Assembly: GCF_001436605.1 (NCBI RefSeq)
Contig: NZ_AYZL01000020.1
Location: 310,001-374,000, forward strand
Length of the DNA stretch: 64,000 bases
Reading direction: 5' to 3'
DNA from: Holzapfeliella floricola DSM 23037 = JCM 16512
GTDB lineage: Bacteria > Bacillota > Bacilli > Lactobacillales > Lactobacillaceae
The notes under the pieces were generated by a model. That model saw only the letters and a program-made list of their open reading frames with translations. It searched no databases and had not been told where the DNA came from. Each line of letters begins with the position of its first letter. Position 1 is the first letter of the stretch. Below are positions 27,441 to 36,756 of the stretch, one piece after another. A program made the translations under genes and the position numbers.

Positions 27441-27449
27441 ATTATACCA
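27441..27449 (-). promoter_or_regulatory. extended -10 promoter of rnc-smc-ftsY
   Basis: TGGTATAAT on the minus strand (consensus TATAAT at 27446-27441 with TG one base upstream), about 31 bases before the rnc ATG and just after the oppA terminator. No -35 is obvious. Confidence 0.65.
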
Positions 27450-27474
27450 GTTTGTCGTTTGAGAAAAAACGCAC

Positions 27475-27512
27475 AAAAAAACACTTTTCCTTGAATTGAA
27501 AAGTGTTTTTTA
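27475..27512 (-). terminator. intrinsic terminator after oppA
   Basis: ACACTTTTC and GAAAAGTGT pair around an eight-base loop, followed by seven T on the minus strand; it insulates the opp operon from rnc. Confidence 0.85.
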
Positions 27513-27528
27513 TATTTTGTTAACCTGT

Positions 27529-29298
27529 TTAGTTAGATGATACACCAACTGATGCCCATGAAGAGCTAGGAGTTAAGTCATATCCGACAACACGCTTGTT
27601 TATCGCTTTAATACCATAGCTATTGTAAGTAGGAATTACATAAGCATTATCGTTCATCCATTCTTGCCATTTGAAGAAGGCTTGTTGACGATGATTTTGA
27701 TTGAATGATTCTTTTGAATCAATATCAGCCAATAACTTGTCTTGTTCATCTGAAGCAAACCTAGAATAATTAAATGGTGCTTTTCGACTGTATAAATCAT
27801 TTGGAGAAGGTTCTGAAGACAATGACCATCCAGCTGTAAACATATCAATATCAGAACTATCTGCTTGAATTTTATCGTAAAAACTGTTTGGTTCAATTAG
27901 TCTTCCTGTTGTCAATTGCACATTTAAGCCTATTTTTTTCCATTGTTGAATATAGTTTTGAATAATTGGTTCTTGGATAGCACTTCCTGACATGGCAGCA
28001 AAATTAATAACTAGAGGCTGTCCATTTTTATCTGTCCTGTAATCTCCATTTTTCTTATATCCTGCTTCATCCAACAACTGATTAGCTTTGTCTAAGTTGT
28101 AATCATAACCTTTTACACTTTTATCGAAAAATTGACCAAATTGTTCAGGAATAAGTGATGGGACTCTAAAAGATAATCCACTAGCATATTTTTCATAAAC
28201 TTGATCAATGTTCATTGCATATCCCATAGCTTGACGAAGATTTTTATCATTCATTTTGGAATTAGAATTCATAACATTCTCACCTTTGTCAGCATCCCAT
28301 TTACCTACTTTAAATCCTAAATAGTAATAGGTAAGAGGAATTTTTCCAATGAATTCAGTATTAGGTGCATTTTTAACTTCGTTCCAAGCATTATTTTGAA
28401 CATCAATCATATCATATTTGTTACTTAATGCAGCCTGTGTGGCATTGCTTGGGCTAACAACTGATAATGTGATTTTAGCCAGCTTAGGCTTTTCTCCATA
28501 ATAGTACTCGTTTGGTACCCACTCTACCGATTGTCCAGGCACTAGATTACTTAACTTGTATGGCCCATAATATAATGGTGTTTTTCTTATTTCATCTGAA
28601 GAAACAAGCTTATCAAATGGAACATCCTTCAGTTGATGCTCTGGTGATGCTTGTTCCCAAAAGTAACCGTTACCAGACTGAGTCATTCCGGGCTTCATTT
28701 CTTTGAATTTTAAAACTACTTCGTTTCCATCATCGCCATTTGGTGAAGTGATTCCAGAAATCTGATCTGATTTTCCGGTATTATAGTCTTCCATACCTTC
28801 AATATTTTGCAGAGCTTCTGTGTAACGTGTCGATTTTGTTGCCGGGTTTGCAATAATTTTATAGGAATAAACGACATCTTTTGCGGTTAAAGGCTGTCCA
28901 TCCGACCATTTAACATTGGGATTAATTGTAATTGTAGCAGTTTTTGCATCAACATTTAATTTAAGATTAGCAGCACCGCCATCTACAATTTTATAATCAT
29001 CATCAGTTTTAAACAATCCTTCAGCTCCAAATTGAGCAACAGTTGAATCTGCACTAGTAGTTGATAAGGCTGAATTAAAAATACCTGTGAACGGTGTGCT
29101 AGCAACCATCCCGTAACTCAAGGTTCCTCCTTCAATAGGCTTTGCCCTATTAGAAACAGCAATAGGAAATTGTTTGTCTTTTGTTTCTGCTTCTTGGGAT
29201 GAATTGCTGCTTCCATTCCCATTACTACAACCAGATAACGTCATTGCTATGGCAGCTGTTGCAATTGGCAGCAACCATTTTCTCTTTTTGTATACCAT
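27529..29298 (-). CDS. oppA: oligopeptide ABC transporter, substrate-binding lipoprotein
   Basis: Surface lipoprotein that captures peptides for the OppBCDF importer, the main nitrogen route in proteolytic lactic acid bacteria. 589 residues. Signal peptide with lipobox LSGC (Cys24), then a Ser/Asn-rich linker and the SBP_bac_5 fold (WSDGQPLTAKDVVYSYKI near residue 130; NLRQAMGYAMNIDQVYE in the middle). Last gene of the operon, 89 bases behind oppC with no terminator in the gap, followed by a strong terminator. GGAGG ribosome site. Confidence 0.93.
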   Translation of the reverse strand: MVYKKRKWLLPIATAAIAMTLSGCSNGNGSSNSSQEAETKDKQFPIAVSNRAKPIEGGTLSYGMVASTPFTGIFNSALSTTSADSTVAQFGAEGLFKTDDDYKIVDGGAANLKLNVDAKTATITINPNVKWSDGQPLTAKDVVYSYKIIANPATKSTRYTEALQNIEGMEDYNTGKSDQISGITSPNGDDGNEVVLKFKEMKPGMTQSGNGYFWEQASPEHQLKDVPFDKLVSSDEIRKTPLYYGPYKLSNLVPGQSVEWVPNEYYYGEKPKLAKITLSVVSPSNATQAALSNKYDMIDVQNNAWNEVKNAPNTEFIGKIPLTYYYLGFKVGKWDADKGENVMNSNSKMNDKNLRQAMGYAMNIDQVYEKYASGLSFRVPSLIPEQFGQFFDKSVKGYDYNLDKANQLLDEAGYKKNGDYRTDKNGQPLVINFAAMSGSAIQEPIIQNYIQQWKKIGLNVQLTTGRLIEPNSFYDKIQADSSDIDMFTAGWSLSSEPSPNDLYSRKAPFNYSRFASDEQDKLLADIDSKESFNQNHRQQAFFKWQEWMNDNAYVIPTYNSYGIKAINKRVVGYDLTPSSSWASVGVSSN

Positions 29299-29387
29299 CC
29301 TTTTAAACCTCCATCAGTTTTAATCTATATTTGAGATATTAGCACCCCTAAATTAAAAAATCAATAAATATTTTAATTATATTTTAA

Positions 29388-30305
29388 TTATCTTCTTTGT
29401 CTTGCGTCTGCTGCACGTTGAAAGACAGTTCCAACATAATTAATCATGTACGAAATAATCAGTAACATCACAACCGCTGGTAACCATACCCATGGACGAC
29501 TCATGATGTTAACTGGGTCATTAGCATATCCAATCAATGTCCCCAAACTTGGAGTAGAGGCTGGAAGTCCATATCCCAAAAACGAAAGTCCAGTTTCAAT
29601 TCCGATATTTCCAGCTATACCTAACACAACATCAATAATTATCATAGAACTTATATTAGGCAATACTTCTCTAAACATAATGGCTACATTAGAAGATCCG
29701 GATGCCTTTGATGCCATCACATATTCACGCTCTCTCTGTGCTAGAACAAAACTTCTAAAATATCTAGCTGAACTGGTCCAACTAAAAAGTGAAATTAACA
29801 ATATCAATGTAAACGCATTATAATTTGAAATAATAGTAGTTAAAATGATGATAATCATAAATCTGGGTAAAACCATAATAAAGTCAATGATTCTCATAAA
29901 AATATCATCAACGACACCTCCAAAATAGCCTGATATTAACCCTATAACTAACCCCAGGATAATTGAAATTGCTGTAACACTAATTCCAATGACTATAGAG
30001 TTTCTTCCACCGACAATTAACAGCGATAAAATATCTTTCCCACCTTCATCCGTTCCTAAAAAATGTCCCGAACTAAATGCAGGCATTAGACCATCTAAGA
30101 TATTTGTATCTAAACTTTCCTTGGACACAAATGCAGATCCTAAAAAAGTGAATAACAGGATTAAAACAAGAACCAGTATAGAAAATATAGCAAATTTGTC
30201 TTTTAAAAGTTCTTTTAATACTAATTTAAAACCAGAAGGTGGAAGACTAATAGGTTCCCCTGCTTCAGTTTTAATATTTTGTTTGTTTGCTTTGTTAAAT
30301 AACAT
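29388..30305 (-). CDS. oppC: oligopeptide ABC transporter permease OppC
   Basis: Inner-membrane permease of the Opp importer. 305 residues: cytoplasmic N-terminus, one helix, a short external loop with GHFLGTDEGGKDILS (typical of OppC/DppC), then five more helices. The EAA-type loop that contacts the ATPases is visible as REYVMASKASGSSNVAIMFR. Ribosome site GGGGG. It starts 14 bases after oppB. Confidence 0.95.
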   Translation of the reverse strand: MLFNKANKQNIKTEAGEPISLPPSGFKLVLKELLKDKFAIFSILVLVLILLFTFLGSAFVSKESLDTNILDGLMPAFSSGHFLGTDEGGKDILSLLIVGGRNSIVIGISVTAISIILGLVIGLISGYFGGVVDDIFMRIIDFIMVLPRFMIIIILTTIISNYNAFTLILLISLFSWTSSARYFRSFVLAQREREYVMASKASGSSNVAIMFREVLPNISSMIIIDVVLGIAGNIGIETGLSFLGYGLPASTPSLGTLIGYANDPVNIMSRPWVWLPAVVMLLIISYMINYVGTVFQRAADARQRR

Positions 30306-30319
30306 ATTATCCCCCTTCC

Positions 30320-31282
30320 CTACTTCACTCTAATTCTAGGATCGACAATTGTCATAACAATATCTGAAATCAGGTTACCAACAATTGCTAAAATACCAAA
30401 CATTAATATAAGCGCTGTCAATACAGGATAATCACGTTGTGATATTGACTCCATAAAAAGTTTACCCATACCAGGATAACTAAAAACTGTTTCAATCATA
30501 ACGGCTCCTCCCAATAGGGCACCAATAACATTACCTATAAATGCTGTAATAGGAAGCAAAGAGTTTCTAAGAATGTGTTTATTAAATACCACACGTTCTG
30601 GTACACCTTTTGAACGAGCCGTTCTAACATAATCCTCTACCTGATTGTCAATAATTCCCGTACGTAAATATTGTACGGTTGTCGTTGTACTGATTAGTGC
30701 AGCTACTAAAGCAGGCAGGATAATATGATGGGCTCGATCTAGAATATAGTTAAATATTCCCGGTGCAACCGACACACTCACTGTCCCAGTTGTTGGAAAC
30801 CAATTTAATAAATAGCCAAATAACCACAAAGCTAAAACATATGCTACAAATCCAGGAATCGCAAATGTGATGTAATTAAAAATTCTAATTGTTTGATCTG
30901 GCCATTTATCTTTATATCTCCCTGCAATAATTCCCATTGGAATTGCAAATAAATAGGACAAGATAATTGTTACTAAGGAGAGCCAAAATGTATTTTGAGC
31001 ACGATCACCAATTAGTGAAGTAACGCTCATATGTTGAGTATAGCTCATACCTAAATCACCACGGAACAAGTTTTTTACCCAGTTCAAGTACTGCACCCAT
31101 GGTGCATCATTTAATCCATACTCTTGTTTTAATTTAGCAATAGTATTAACGTCCATTTTGGGATCAATCAATCCAGTAAAAGGATCACCTGGCATCATCT
31201 TAGCTAAAAAGAAGATTAGAATTGACAAGATAATAATTTGCGGAATCATTACCAAAACACGTCTTAAGATTGTCTTCCACAT
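30320..31282 (-). CDS. oppB: oligopeptide ABC transporter permease OppB
   Basis: Partner permease of OppC. 320 residues, six predicted helices. Recognised by the N-terminal RRVLVMIPQIIILSILIFFL, KMMPGDPF, and the coupling loop DYVRTARSKGVPERVVFNKH ending ahead of ILRNSLLPI. It starts one base after the oppF stop, with AAGGGGG for a ribosome site. Confidence 0.95.
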   Translation of the reverse strand: MWKTILRRVLVMIPQIIILSILIFFLAKMMPGDPFTGLIDPKMDVNTIAKLKQEYGLNDAPWVQYLNWVKNLFRGDLGMSYTQHMSVTSLIGDRAQNTFWLSLVTIILSYLFAIPMGIIAGRYKDKWPDQTIRIFNYITFAIPGFVAYVLALWLFGYLLNWFPTTGTVSVSVAPGIFNYILDRAHHIILPALVAALISTTTTVQYLRTGIIDNQVEDYVRTARSKGVPERVVFNKHILRNSLLPITAFIGNVIGALLGGAVMIETVFSYPGMGKLFMESISQRDYPVLTALILMFGILAIVGNLISDIVMTIVDPRIRVK

Positions 31283-31283
31283 A

Positions 31284-32231
31284 TTATCGGCCCCCTTCTA
31301 ATTTATCTTGTGGTAAAGCAACAAAATGACTTTTCCCAATTTGTTGTAATGGATAAACGCGGCCATTTTTATACCACTTATCTTGATTTTCTAGAAATTC
31401 TTTTTCAACAGCTTGGCGATGAGCTTTATGTTCTTCTCTATTCTTCGGATCAATCTTAGGAATAGCAGCAAGTAGTCTCTTAGTGTAAATATGTTGGGGA
31501 TTATGATAAATGTCTTCTCTTGTCCCAACCTCAACTAAACGACCTCTATGCATAATAGCTAAGTTCTCGCACATATGACGAACAACACCTAAATCGTGAG
31601 AAATGAACAAGTAACTAATGTTATATTCTTTTTGAATTTTCTTCATAAAGTTTAAAACTTGTGCTTGTACTGATAAATCAAGTGCCGATACAGGTTCGTC
31701 GGCAATAATTAACTTGGGTTTAGTGGCTACCGCACGTGCAACACCAATTCTTTGTCTTTGACCACCTGAAAATTCGTGTGGATATTTATATAAAGCATCG
31801 CTTGGCATCCCAACAATGTCTAATAATTCCTGAACGCGTTTCTTTTCTTCTTCCTTTGAAAGACTTTCGAAGTTTCTAATTGGTTCAGCAATAATGTCAA
31901 AAATTCTTTTCTTAGGATTCAAACTAGACATTGAATCTTGAAAAATCATTTGGACGTCGCGATTATACTTTAATTTACGACGTTCACTTGCTTTGGTAAT
32001 GTCATGACCTTTATAAATAATTTGGCCTGATGTAGCATCCTCTAACCCTACAATTGCTTTTCCTGTTGTAGACTTACCGCTTCCAGATTCACCAATTAAT
32101 CCGTAAGTTTCTCCCTCTTCGATTTCAAAGTTAATTCCATCAACCGCCCTGACGTGGTCAGTTACTCGATTAAAGAAACCTGAACGAATTGGATAATGAA
32201 TTTTCAAGTCTTTGATTTGTATTAATGACAT
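31284..32231 (-). CDS. oppF: oligopeptide ABC transporter ATPase OppF
   Basis: Second ATP-hydrolysing subunit. 315 residues: Walker A GESGSGKSTTG, Q-loop MIFQDSMSSLNPKK, signature FSGGQRQRIGVARA, Walker B LIIADEPVSALD, H-loop FISHDLGVV, and the oligopeptide-transporter C-terminal region. Assigned OppF rather than OppD because its C-terminal region lacks the Cys cluster seen in the upstream ATPase and its gene is second in order. Confidence 0.92.
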   Translation of the reverse strand: MSLIQIKDLKIHYPIRSGFFNRVTDHVRAVDGINFEIEEGETYGLIGESGSGKSTTGKAIVGLEDATSGQIIYKGHDITKASERRKLKYNRDVQMIFQDSMSSLNPKKRIFDIIAEPIRNFESLSKEEEKKRVQELLDIVGMPSDALYKYPHEFSGGQRQRIGVARAVATKPKLIIADEPVSALDLSVQAQVLNFMKKIQKEYNISYLFISHDLGVVRHMCENLAIMHRGRLVEVGTREDIYHNPQHIYTKRLLAAIPKIDPKNREEHKAHRQAVEKEFLENQDKWYKNGRVYPLQQIGKSHFVALPQDKLEGGR

Positions 32232-32255
32232 CTTTTATCCTCCATTCGTCATATT

Positions 32256-33251
32256 TTAGTTTTTAAAGTAAAAATCTCGATAACAAGTACAACGAACTTC
32301 ATGCCCAGGTGAAACTTCGTGTAAAATTGGTTCTTCTTCATGAGATGTAGCATCAATCCAAGGAATTCTTGGTGCAAATCGACAACCATCTGTCATCATC
32401 TTATCTAATGAAGGAACAGTCCCTTCGATAACATGCAATTCTTCATCATCCACATCAGTTTGCGGCATTGATTCAAGTAGTGAACGGGTATATGGATGTA
32501 AAGGATTCGTGAATAGTTCATCAACAGGTGCTACCTCAACAATTTGTCCAGCATACATAACCGCAACTCTATCAGCCGTTTCTGATACAACACCTAAATC
32601 ATGCGTAATTAAAATAATTCCGGCACTTGTTTCATCTTGAATATCTTTTAACAAATCTAAGATTTGGGCTTGAATTGTTACGTCTAAAGCTGTGGTTGGT
32701 TCATCTGCTAACAGAATTGAAGGCTTATCAGCAATCGCAATCGCAATAATAACTCTTTGACGCATACCACCGGAAAGCTCGTGTGGGTATTGACGACTAA
32801 TTCTTACAGGATCTGGGATTCCCACTTGATCAAGTAGCTCTAAAACACGTGTTTTTCGTTCTTTTTCATTTAATTTTGTGTGATAGTACAAAGTTTCTTC
32901 AATTTGCGCACCAATACGCATTAGTGGATTTAGTGCAGCTAATGGATCCTGAAAAATCATACCAATTTCTTTTCCCCGAATTCGGTTAAATAGTGATTCA
33001 TTTAATCCAACGAGATTTAACTCATTAAATAAAATATCTCCTCTAACTCTTGTGTTCTTTTGGTCATAAAGCCCAATAATACTAGAAGCTAGTGTACTTT
33101 TTCCTGACCCTGATTCTCCAACAATTGCTAGAATTTCATTCTTCCTCAATGTTAAAGAGACATCATCAACCGCATCATAAAATTTTCCTTTTAATCGAAA
33201 ACCTGTATGCAAGTGTTGAATATCTAAAAGCAAATCGCTTGGTTTTTCCAA
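32256..33251 (-). CDS. oppD: oligopeptide ABC transporter ATPase OppD
   Basis: First gene of the opp operon. 331 residues: Walker A GESGSGKSTLA, signature LSGGMRQRVIIAIA, Walker B ILLADEPTTALD, H-loop LITHDLGVV, and a C-terminal region with CRFAPR and a final CTCY. The start codon is TTG (33249-33251), supported by GGAGG at seven to eight bases; no ATG is well placed. Its promoter lies 70-100 bases upstream. Confidence 0.93.
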   Translation of the reverse strand: MEKPSDLLLDIQHLHTGFRLKGKFYDAVDDVSLTLRKNEILAIVGESGSGKSTLASSIIGLYDQKNTRVRGDILFNELNLVGLNESLFNRIRGKEIGMIFQDPLAALNPLMRIGAQIEETLYYHTKLNEKERKTRVLELLDQVGIPDPVRISRQYPHELSGGMRQRVIIAIAIADKPSILLADEPTTALDVTIQAQILDLLKDIQDETSAGIILITHDLGVVSETADRVAVMYAGQIVEVAPVDELFTNPLHPYTRSLLESMPQTDVDDEELHVIEGTVPSLDKMMTDGCRFAPRIPWIDATSHEEEPILHEVSPGHEVRCTCYRDFYFKN

Positions 33252-33299
33252 TGAAATTCCTCCAGTTCAATTTAAAAAATCTTAATTTATTAGAGATTT

Positions 33300-33351
33300 A
33301 TTAAATATTTAATTATTGGATTAATTATATCATGAAAAATTAATTTTTCAA
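33300..33351 (-). promoter_or_regulatory. opp operon promoter and AT-rich palindrome
   Basis: TTGAAA (33351-33346), 16-base spacer, TATAAT (33329-33324) on the minus strand. A perfect 14-bp palindrome ATTAAATATTTAAT (33300-33313) lies just after the expected transcription start and could be an operator. I see no CodY-type box (AATTTTC-n-GAAAATT). Confidence 0.7.
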
Positions 33352-33353
33352 CG

Positions 33354-33388
33354 TAAAAAAACAGTAGCTTAATTATTAAGCTACTGTT
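33354..33388 (-). terminator. intrinsic terminator after acpP
   Basis: Twelve-base perfect stem (33361-33372 with 33376-33387), three-base loop, then a T run on the minus strand. It separates acpP from the opp operon. Confidence 0.88.
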
Positions 33389-33390
33389 TT

Positions 33391-33630
33391 TTATAAATTG
33401 TTGTAAACGTAGTCAACAGCTTGTTGAACAGTTGTTAGTTTTTCAGCTTCCTCATCTGGAATTTCTGAACTAAATGTATCTTCCATTTCAAGAACAAATT
33501 CAACAAAGTCGATTGAATCTGCATCTAAATCTGTCTTAAAATTTAATTCTGGACCAATTTTATCTTTGTTGACTTCAAAGCGATCAGCAATCAAATCAGC
33601 AATTTTATCAAAAATTTCTTCTTTATTCAA
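33391..33630 (-). CDS. acpP: acyl carrier protein
   Basis: 79-residue carrier of fatty acyl chains. The 4'-phosphopantetheine attachment motif is DSIDF with Ser39. Acidic and helical throughout. The start is TTG (33628-33630), read from a GGAGG nine to ten bases upstream; the next Met is too far into the protein. It lies behind plsX, which uses acyl-ACP, and has a possible promoter of its own. Confidence 0.92.
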   Translation of the reverse strand: MNKEEIFDKIADLIADRFEVNKDKIGPELNFKTDLDADSIDFVEFVLEMEDTFSSEIPDEEAEKLTTVQQAVDYVYNNL

Positions 33631-33664
33631 AATTAGGTACCTCCAATAAAATGATTACCCAACA

Positions 33665-33693
33665 ATTCTAGTTCAATCAGTTCCAAATGTCTA
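33665..33693 (-). promoter_or_regulatory. putative acpP promoter
   Basis: TAGACA (33693-33688), 17-base spacer, TAGAAT (33670-33665) on the minus strand, each one base from consensus, in the gap between plsX and acpP. Confidence 0.5.
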
Positions 33694-33706
33694 CTATAAT
33701 TATTAA

Positions 33707-34705
33707 CTATTTTTTATCAAATGCTTGTTTTACTTGTTGAACTAAATCTTGTTTCAACATTTCATCGACTTGATGGAAAGCATAATAGATTGAGCGACCG
33801 TCTCCTCGACCGTGAACCTTGATAACTGGCGCCTTAGCACCCATTAGTACAGCACCACCATAAATTGCCATATCAAATTGTTTGCTGATTTCTTTAAAAG
33901 CAGGTTTTGCTAACCCAGCTCCCACTTTTACTTTTAACCCATTATTAAGTAGGTTTTCTTTTAATACTCCCATAATAGTTGAAGCTGTTCCTTCAAGTGT
34001 TTTCAACATTACATTACCAGAAAAGCCATCTGCGACAAGTACGTCTGCTTTTCCTTGAAGAACTTCGTTTCCTTCAATATTACCGATAAAATTAATATTA
34101 GGTCGATCACTCAATAATTGATACACTTCTTGATGCAATTCATCACCTTTATCAAACTCACTCCCATTATTTAGCAAAGCAACTCGTGGATTTTCAACAT
34201 GACGAATAGATTGTGAATAAAAACTTCCCATCTCTGCCCATTGAACCATATGTTTAGACTTGCAAGATGCATTGGCACCAGCATCTAATAACGTTAAGCC
34301 TTTATCTGAGTTTTCAACAGGAAGTACAGGCATCAATGCAGGTCTTTCAATTCCCTTAATACGACCAACAATAAAAATGCCTGAAGCAAGTAGTGCACCT
34401 GTATTTCCTAGTGAAAGTAACGCATCATTTTCACCATTTTTCACAGATTTAGCGGCCAATACCATTGAAGCATCTTTTTTTTGACGAATTGACTTAACTG
34501 GTTCATCTTCACCTAATATTTCCTCAGTAGTATGCACAATTTCAATTTGCTTCATGTTTTCAGGTAAATGTGCTTTCATTTGATCTTCGTTTCCATAAAG
34601 TACAAAAGTAAAATCTGATAGTTCTTCTCTAGCCATTAAAACACCATCAATAACAGCTTTTGGCCCTTGGTCGCCACCCATAACATCTACTGCAATTCTT
34701 TTCAT
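33707..34705 (-). CDS. plsX: phosphate acyltransferase PlsX
   Basis: Converts acyl-ACP to acyl-phosphate, the acyl donor for PlsY in phosphatidic acid synthesis. 332 residues. Diagnostic N-terminus AVDVMGGDQGPKAVIDG and internal blocks MVLAAKSVKNGENDALLSLG and VADGFSGNVMLKT. AAGGAG ribosome site. It lies 12 bases after recG and before acpP, its substrate carrier. Confidence 0.96.
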   Translation of the reverse strand: MKRIAVDVMGGDQGPKAVIDGVLMAREELSDFTFVLYGNEDQMKAHLPENMKQIEIVHTTEEILGEDEPVKSIRQKKDASMVLAAKSVKNGENDALLSLGNTGALLASGIFIVGRIKGIERPALMPVLPVENSDKGLTLLDAGANASCKSKHMVQWAEMGSFYSQSIRHVENPRVALLNNGSEFDKGDELHQEVYQLLSDRPNINFIGNIEGNEVLQGKADVLVADGFSGNVMLKTLEGTASTIMGVLKENLLNNGLKVKVGAGLAKPAFKEISKQFDMAIYGGAVLMGAKAPVIKVHGRGDGRSIYYAFHQVDEMLKQDLVQQVKQAFDKK

Positions 34706-34717
34706 TAATTTGTCTCC

Positions 34718-36754
34718 TTAATCTTTCGTTTTTGATTTTAAATAATTTAATAGTTGTTTTAAATTTTGGTTTTCAGGTGTTCGAGTCAATAAAGGATCAT
34801 GTGTCAGGACTTCTTGGGCGGAATTTTTAGCCTCTACTAGTATTTGATAGTCTTTTAAAATATCGCCAACTTGAAATTGTGGTACACCAGATTGTTTATG
34901 ACCAAACAAATCACCTTGTCCTCGGAGCTTTAAATCTTCTTCAGCTAGAACAAAACCATCTGTTGTGTGTTCAATAATAGCCATCCGTTTTTTACCTGTT
35001 TCACTTTTTGGCTCTGAAACAAACAAACAATAAGCTTGCGTTTGACCGCGACCAACACGTCCTCTAAGTTGATGCAATTGCGATAACCCAAAATAATCAG
35101 CATTAAAAATGACCATCATATTCGCATTTTTGACATCTACACCAACTTCAATGACTGTAGTTGAAACTAAGATATCAATTTTGTGTTGTTCAAATGCCAT
35201 CATGACCTGCTGCTTTTGATCTGCACTCATCTTTCCGTGCAAAAGACCAACGGAATAATCAGGAAAATGTTGCAACATTTTTTGATATAATGCTTCAACA
35301 TTCTCTAAATTAAGCTGTTCAGAATCCTCTATTAAAGGTGAAACGACATAAATTTGAAACTTTTCTTTTAATTGTTGTAACATTCTTTGATAGATTATCG
35401 TAGCTTGTTTAGGGCTAACCCACTGACTGACAATTGTTTGTCGTCCCCGAGGCAATTCATCAATAGTTGAGATATCCAAATTGCCATAAGCTGTCATTGC
35501 TAGGGTTCTTGGAATAGGTGTTGCTGTCATAGATAACAAATCAACTGCGTCACCTTTATCAATTAATTTTTGCCTTTGATTAACACCGAAGCGATGCTGC
35601 TCATCGACAATGACCAACCCTAACCTTTTAAACTCAACGTTTTTTTGAATCAAAGCATGTGTCCCGACAACAAAGTTAGTTTTTCCCGTTGCTAAATCAT
35701 GATAAATAGCTTGTTTTTGTTTGATAGTCAATGAACCCGTTAATAACGCGATGCTAACACCAAAAGGGCTTAATAGTTCCTGTAATTTAGCAAAATGCTG
35801 CTGTGCTAATATTTCTGTTGGTGCCATCAAGGCAACTTGATACCCTGCTGTTATCGCACCAAACGCACTAATTGCGGCTACAATCGTCTTTCCAGAACCA
35901 ACATCTCCTTGAAGCAGACGATGCATAACTTTAGGTTGTGCCATATCAGCCAGTACCTCATTAACAACTCGCTTTTGAGCGTTTGATAGTTCAAAAGGGA
36001 GTGCTTTTATAAAACTATCTACAGGTATGCGATGATACTGCCTGACAATACCAACTTCTTGATAAGACTCTTGATAGATAATCTCTTGTAATTGCATCTG
36101 AAACAAAAAGAATTCCCGAAAAGCAGCACTTCGTCTAGCTAGTTGCTGTTGTTGTTTTGTTTTTGGAAAATGCATGAATCTAATTAATTGATTATCGTTC
36201 AACAATTGATACCGCTGTCTTAAATAAAGTGGTATTGCATCATCAATAATCAATTCACGGTCTTTCAATAAACTCACAATAAACTTTTGATAGCTTTCAA
36301 GTGAGAAAACTTTTCTCAATGAATAGCTTGGCATCAAACGATTTAAATAGTTTTGAGGGACTAGTTGTATAGCATTGAGCCTTTGAGCCGGTTTTTGATA
36401 AGTTCCGTAAACGGCAATGACTTCACCCTGTTCAATTTTTGATTTCATCCAAGGTTGATTAAAAAAACTGACCATGATGATTTCATGGTCAATTTTTAGT
36501 TTGAAAGAAAGAATTGTTCTTTTAAAACCTGCCTTACGAACAATAGGTTGTGTGATAACACGACCTACAAACGTCGCTTTTTGACCATTTTCAATCGCAG
36601 ATAATTCATACGCATTGTAATCGTCATATTTTCTTGGATAACTATAAAGGACATCATAAACTGTCGATAAGTTTAATTGTTTAAATTTATCGAGTGTTTT
36701 AGGTCCAACATTTTTTATCTCTTTTAAGGGGGTTAAAAGCTTTTTCTTCATCAT
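34718..36754 (-). CDS. recG: ATP-dependent DNA helicase RecG
   Basis: Branch-migration helicase that remodels stalled forks and Holliday junctions. 678 residues: N-terminal wedge OB domain, then SF2 helicase motifs: LQGDVGSGKTIVA (I), VIVDEQHRFGV (II), LSMTATPIPRTLAM (III), and STTVIEVGVDVKNA and HQLRGRVGRGQTQAYC (V, VI). It begins one base after the fakA stop with only a weak purine-rich ribosome site (ATAGAA), which suggests coupling; the ATG doublet leaves the exact first codon open. Confidence 0.96.
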   Translation of the reverse strand: MMKKKLLTPLKEIKNVGPKTLDKFKQLNLSTVYDVLYSYPRKYDDYNAYELSAIENGQKATFVGRVITQPIVRKAGFKRTILSFKLKIDHEIIMVSFFNQPWMKSKIEQGEVIAVYGTYQKPAQRLNAIQLVPQNYLNRLMPSYSLRKVFSLESYQKFIVSLLKDRELIIDDAIPLYLRQRYQLLNDNQLIRFMHFPKTKQQQQLARRSAAFREFFLFQMQLQEIIYQESYQEVGIVRQYHRIPVDSFIKALPFELSNAQKRVVNEVLADMAQPKVMHRLLQGDVGSGKTIVAAISAFGAITAGYQVALMAPTEILAQQHFAKLQELLSPFGVSIALLTGSLTIKQKQAIYHDLATGKTNFVVGTHALIQKNVEFKRLGLVIVDEQHRFGVNQRQKLIDKGDAVDLLSMTATPIPRTLAMTAYGNLDISTIDELPRGRQTIVSQWVSPKQATIIYQRMLQQLKEKFQIYVVSPLIEDSEQLNLENVEALYQKMLQHFPDYSVGLLHGKMSADQKQQVMMAFEQHKIDILVSTTVIEVGVDVKNANMMVIFNADYFGLSQLHQLRGRVGRGQTQAYCLFVSEPKSETGKKRMAIIEHTTDGFVLAEEDLKLRGQGDLFGHKQSGVPQFQVGDILKDYQILVEAKNSAQEVLTHDPLLTRTPENQNLKQLLNYLKSKTKD

Positions 36755-36756
36755 TA

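Noticed and set aside
29446-29823. 125-codon open frame on the plus strand
   Set aside because: Antisense to oppC and without any recognisable domain or start signal.
33252-33353. CodY or FapR operator upstream of opp or acpP
   Set aside because: No AATTTTC-GAAAATT box is present, and the AGGTACCT palindrome before acpP only overlaps its ribosome site without the flanks of a FapR site.
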